Part shown: one piece after another, positions 60,906-64,000 of the stretch
How positions within the stretch are numbered: position 1 is the first letter of the stretch
Layout: every line of letters begins with the position of its first letter
DNA from: Hymenobacter sp. HSC-4F20
Lineage (GTDB): Bacteria > Bacteroidota > Bacteroidia > Cytophagales > Hymenobacteraceae
Length of the DNA stretch: 64,000 nt
Assembly (NCBI RefSeq): GCF_019599275.1
Contig: NZ_JAHZTD010000003.1
Coordinates: forward strand, 186,001 to 250,000
Direction of reading: 5' to 3'
Program-made: the position numbers and the translations under genes
Notes under the pieces: model-generated
Told to the model about the DNA's origin: nothing
Databases searched by the model: none
What the model saw: only the letters and a program-made list of their open reading frames with translations

Positions 60906-62783
60906 TTACTGATAGCCAGCAGCCTGCAGCTGAAACAGCTCGGCGTAACGGCCGCCGCGGGCCAGCAGCTCCGGGTGACTCCCGATTTCCACGAACTGCC
61001 CATTTTCGATGACCAGAATCCGGTCGGCCATGCGCACGGTGCTGAAGCGGTGCGAAATCAGCACGGCGGTTTTGCCCTGGGTCAGGTCCTTGAACCGCTG
61101 GAAGACCTCGTACTCGGCACGAGCATCGAGGGCGGCGGTGGGCTCGTCGAGGATGAGCAGCTGGGCGTCGCGCATGTAGGCACGGCCCAGGGCTATTTTC
61201 TGCCACTCGCCACCGCTCAGGTCTACGCCCCCGTTGAAGCGGCGGCCTATCATTTGGTCGTAGCCCTGGGGTAGCTTGGCAATGACGGAATCGGCCAGGC
61301 TTTGGGCAGCAGCCTGCTCAATACGCGGCCGGTTATCTTTCTGCTCGATGCGGCCCACGGCCAGGTTCTGGCCCGCTGGCAACTGAAAGCGCACAAAGTC
61401 CTGGAAAATCACCCCAATTTCCTGGCGCAGCTCGGCTGGGTCGTACTCCCGCAGGTCGTAGCCATCGAGCAGGATGCGCCCTTCGGTGGGGTCGTAGAGG
61501 CGGGCCAGCAGCTTCACGAGGGTAGTTTTGCCGGCCCCGTTTTCGCCTACCAGGGCCAGCTTTTCGCCGGCCTGCAGCGTGAAGTTGAGGTAGCGCAGGG
61601 CCCACTTTTCGGCGTTCCGATACTTAAACCCCACATTCTCGAACCGGAATCCTTCGCGGATGGGCCGCGGAAACGGCCGCACCAGCTGCGACTCGTTGCG
61701 GCGGATCCGGGGCTGCAGGTGGAAGAAGTCAAAGAAATCCTGCAGGTACAGCGCGCCTTCGGCCACCGAGCTGAAACGGCTGAGAATGCCTTCCAGCAGT
61801 CCGCGCATCCGGCCGAAGGAACCCGCCAAGAACGTAAGCTGCCCAATGGAAATCTGCCCGCGCACGGCTTGGCTGATGATATAGACGTAGGCGGCATAGT
61901 AGCCGCCCGCCCCTACGGCAGCGAAGAAGGTGCCCCAACCGGCCCGCCGAATTACTAGGCTTTTGTTTTGCTGGTAAAACTCGTCGGACAACGTCCGGAA
62001 CCGGTCAATCAGAAAGCCCGACAGCCCGAAAATCTTGACTTCCTTGGCCGTTTCATCCGATGCACCAGTCTGACGGAGGTAGTCCAACTCGCGCCGCTCA
62101 GGCGTCCAGCCGTGTACCAGCGAGTAGCTGCGCTCATTAAAGTGCGACTCGCCCAAGAACGCCGGCACCACCGCTACCAGCAGCAGCAGCAGCAGCCACG
62201 GGTTGAAAGCAGTGAGCCCGACGGCCAGAAACACCATCGTAATAAAGTCCTGGGCCTGGCTGAGCACCTGGGCCATGAGCACGGTGCGCGAAAGGGTCTG
62301 GCGGCGTGCCCGCTCCAGCTTGTCATAGAATGTGCTATCCTCGAACTGGTCGAGGTCCAGCTCGGCCGCGTGCTGCATGAGGCGCACGGAGGTTTGGTTG
62401 GCAAACAGGTCGCCGAGCAGCGAATCGAGCAGGGCAACGCCGCGCCCTAGCGCATCGGAGAGAATTGCCAGCCCAAATTCCAGGGCCACCAACGTCAGCA
62501 CGGGAGTTAACGCCCGCTCGGCGGCCGGCTGGCGGCTGAGTTGCACTACCGTGTCGAGGATAAGCTGCCCAACGTAGAGCATGGCTACCGGTAAGGCAGC
62601 CCGCAACAAGCGAAGCGCCACGTTGCCCAGCGTCAGGGCCGGGCTGGTTTGCCACACCAGGCGCAAGAACTCCGGCAGGTTTTTCAGCGCCGAGAACCGC
62701 TCCTGCACCGTGAGGCTGGGCTTGCCGTCGGGGCGTGGTTTCTTAGCTGATATAGTAGAGAAAAAGGAATCGGAACGAGCCAT
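60906..62783 (-). CDS. ABC exporter, fused membrane and ATPase domains
   Basis: A 625-residue half transporter. Membrane domain with six helices (about 45-340), then an ATPase with Walker A GENGAGKTT (about 430-438), signature LSGGEWQKIALGRAYM, Walker B LLILDEPTAALD and H-loop ISHRFST. The EWQKIA signature is a variant seen in peptide/lantibiotic-type and other exporters. Substrate unknown. Start chosen at ATG 62783. Single gene; no accessory precursor peptide seen. Confidence 0.9.
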   Translation of the reverse strand: MARSDSFFSTISAKKPRPDGKPSLTVQERFSALKNLPEFLRLVWQTSPALTLGNVALRLLRAALPVAMLYVGQLILDTVVQLSRQPAAERALTPVLTLVALEFGLAILSDALGRGVALLDSLLGDLFANQTSVRLMQHAAELDLDQFEDSTFYDKLERARRQTLSRTVLMAQVLSQAQDFITMVFLAVGLTAFNPWLLLLLLVAVVPAFLGESHFNERSYSLVHGWTPERRELDYLRQTGASDETAKEVKIFGLSGFLIDRFRTLSDEFYQQNKSLVIRRAGWGTFFAAVGAGGYYAAYVYIISQAVRGQISIGQLTFLAGSFGRMRGLLEGILSRFSSVAEGALYLQDFFDFFHLQPRIRRNESQLVRPFPRPIREGFRFENVGFKYRNAEKWALRYLNFTLQAGEKLALVGENGAGKTTLVKLLARLYDPTEGRILLDGYDLREYDPAELRQEIGVIFQDFVRFQLPAGQNLAVGRIEQKDNRPRIEQAAAQSLADSVIAKLPQGYDQMIGRRFNGGVDLSGGEWQKIALGRAYMRDAQLLILDEPTAALDARAEYEVFQRFKDLTQGKTAVLISHRFSTVRMADRILVIENGQFVEIGSHPELLARGGRYAELFQLQAAGYQ

Positions 62784-62884
62784 ATTCCGGCTATACGGCA
62801 CACTCCGCGCCGAAGTGCTGCATCAGCCGTTTTGGCAGAGTATGCAGGGTAGGAAACAGGAGCAGCTCAGGCGGGCCGTTACCC

Positions 62885-62916
62885 GAAAGGTCCGGCTGCG
62901 TGCAGCCGGACCTTTC
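62885..62916. terminator. GC-rich hairpin between two minus-strand genes
   Basis: Perfect 15-bp arms (GAAAGGTCCGGCTGC and complement) with an effective loop of only 2-6 nt. No T-run on either side. It lies 35 bp beyond the stop of the gene at 62951-63211. Confidence 0.55.
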
Positions 62917-62950
62917 AAAGAAACTAGCAGTACAAGGTGCCCGACAGCCC

Positions 62951-63211
62951 TTACGCATTCATAATCTTGCCCTGGTTGTCCCAGTGGCTATGCTTGACGG
63001 TCATGGTGCCGGGCTCGCGCTTGATGGTGCGCGTAAACCGCTCGCCCACAATTTTGCCGTCGGGGCGGCGCTTGCCGAAGAACAGGACCACCGGCTCCCC
63101 GTTTTCATTTGTCAGAAAGGTAATGTCATAGCCCTTGAACACGTCGTTGATGCGGGCCGAAGGCTCGTAGATTTTGCTGAGCTTCTTGTCTAGTTCGTGG
63201 TGGAGTGGCAT
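62951..63211 (-). CDS. Small conserved-looking protein of unknown function
   Basis: An 86-residue basic protein read from ATG 63211 (MPLHHELDKKLSKIYEPSAR). It contains YDITFLTNENGEPVVLFFGK and KRRPDGKIVGERFTR, looking like a small beta-rich fold. No signal peptide and no family recognised. An earlier in-frame ATG (63307) is less likely because that part is not protein-like. Confidence 0.6.
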   Translation of the reverse strand: MPLHHELDKKLSKIYEPSARINDVFKGYDITFLTNENGEPVVLFFGKRRPDGKIVGERFTRTIKREPGTMTVKHSHWDNQGKIMNA

Positions 63212-63406
63212 GGTTGTACAGAAAAGGGTTATGGGTAGTGTACGGGGCATTTTCGGAAGCGGTATAGTGTTGAGGTAGGCCGGCGTTGCTCCATCCTTAG
63301 TGCCCACTACCCTATTCGAAGCGGAAGAGCGTTACTTTACAGCAGTAATTTCTTGCCGCGCGTACATACCGGTTGGGCTTGCGTAATCTGCCCGTTTGCA
63401 TTCCTT

Positions 63407-64000
63407 ATGCTGCATAGCATTCTGTTTTCTGCCTTCGATGATGTAGCCCGCCAGGCCCAGTACGTAGCGGTGAAAGCCGCTCTGGAAGCGGAGCTTACGG
63501 CCTTTCCGACCCTGCTGCTGGGCAACTTTGAGGTGGAAGGCGAGGTAGTCGATGCGCTGGTGGTGCGCCCGCACAGCCTCACCGTACTCCTGTTTGTGCC
63601 CGAGGGCGGATTGCTCGACATCGACACCCCACAAGATGGGGCGTGGCGGCTAGGCTCCTACACCCTCCAGGGCGATGAACACGCGGCCAACCCCTTCGAG
63701 CAGTTCCTGCGCCAACAGGAAGCCCTTGCCCGCTGGCTGAGCACCCAGCTGCCCACTAGTTCGGTGCAGCCCGAGCTGATTACCGGGGTAGTGCTCTTTG
63801 CGGGTCCCGTGCAGTTTGGGCCAGGGGTAGAAACCTACCTGCGCCGGCAGCCTGGGGCCGAAAGCTTCCAGCTGCTGGCCGAACTGCCTCAGCTTCCGCG
63901 CCGCCTGCGCCAGCTCAGCAACCCCGAAATCAACTTCCCCAACGACGAGCTCCTGGCCTGGGCGCAAGTGCTCAAAGATTCTCCTACCCCATCCGAAGAG
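63407..64000 (+). CDS. Protein with possible NERD-like domain, cut by window edge
   Basis: 198 codons are visible, no stop before the end. The first 130 residues alternate beta strands and helices (LLLGNFEVEGEVVDALVVRP, LTVLLFVPEGGLL, then WRLG and ANPFEQFLRQQ), a pattern like nuclease-related NERD domains, where an Asn-Pro-x-x-Gln motif follows the core. I do not see a full catalytic set, so this is tentative. The start ATG at 63407 has no rivals nearby. Confidence 0.6.
   Translation, partial: MLHSILFSAFDDVARQAQYVAVKAALEAELTAFPTLLLGNFEVEGEVVDALVVRPHSLTVLLFVPEGGLLDIDTPQDGAWRLGSYTLQGDEHAANPFEQFLRQQEALARWLSTQLPTSSVQPELITGVVLFAGPVQFGPGVETYLRRQPGAESFQLLAELPQLPRRLRQLSNPEINFPNDELLAWAQVLKDSPTPSEE

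Overview
The window looks like chromosomal DNA of a GC-rich member of the Bacteroidota, most like Hymenobacter or a close Cytophagales relative. The evidence is the gene set (an Oar-like TonB receptor, a short-LID adenylate kinase, a K+-type membrane pyrophosphatase, bacterial acyl-CoA-binding protein, DUF4136), Bacteroidota-type promoters (TTG-N19-TAnnTTTG, exact in front of the tRNA gene) and a palindromic intergenic repeat of the TGTCATCCTGAGCG type. I see no phage, plasmid, rRNA or CRISPR features.

Layout. 1-8476: housekeeping genes (obgE fragment, adk, hpt, hppA, an M42-like peptidase), then a TPR protein and a polytopic membrane protein. 8428-37067: a large surface-glycan locus, mostly on the minus strand. 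It holds about fifteen glycosyltransferases (GT2, GT4, GT8, GT61), a DUF1919 protein, three sugar aminotransferases, two sugar acetyltransferases, a 3,4-ketoisomerase (FdtA type), Ugd and a UDP-xylose synthase, an ABC flippase and an AsnB-type amidotransferase. Together these would build dTDP-acetamido-dideoxyhexoses and UDP-GlcA/UDP-Xyl, assemble a lipid-linked oligosaccharide and flip it. RmlA and RmlB, needed for the dTDP sugars, are not here. In the middle (26993-28380) is a scar: a dead IS5-family element inserted in the last codons of a decayed glycosyltransferase copy.

37195-48564: acyl-CoA-binding protein, GlcD-type oxidase, NlpC/P60 lipoprotein, a 1164-residue TonB receptor, tRNA-Ala(GGC), cysK and cysE, a cupin protein and a HEAT-cyclophilin lipoprotein. 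48725-54839: a signalling block with an exported small protein, a membrane histidine kinase, a single-domain response regulator and a response regulator fused to a class III adenylate cyclase. It converges across a shared terminator on an ATP/ADP-translocase-like transporter fused to HEAT repeats and a cyclic-nucleotide-binding domain. This is the most interesting candidate system in the window, because the cAMP made on one side could be read by the transporter on the other.

54943-64000: HD phosphohydrolase, a TIGR00661-like glycosyltransferase, an outer-membrane lipoprotein, a heavily decayed xanthine dehydrogenase small-subunit gene (58051-58923), a DUF4136 lipoprotein, a GNAT acetyltransferase, an AT-rich patch with a monooxygenase-like secreted protein, an ABC exporter and two poorly characterised proteins, the last cut by the window edge.
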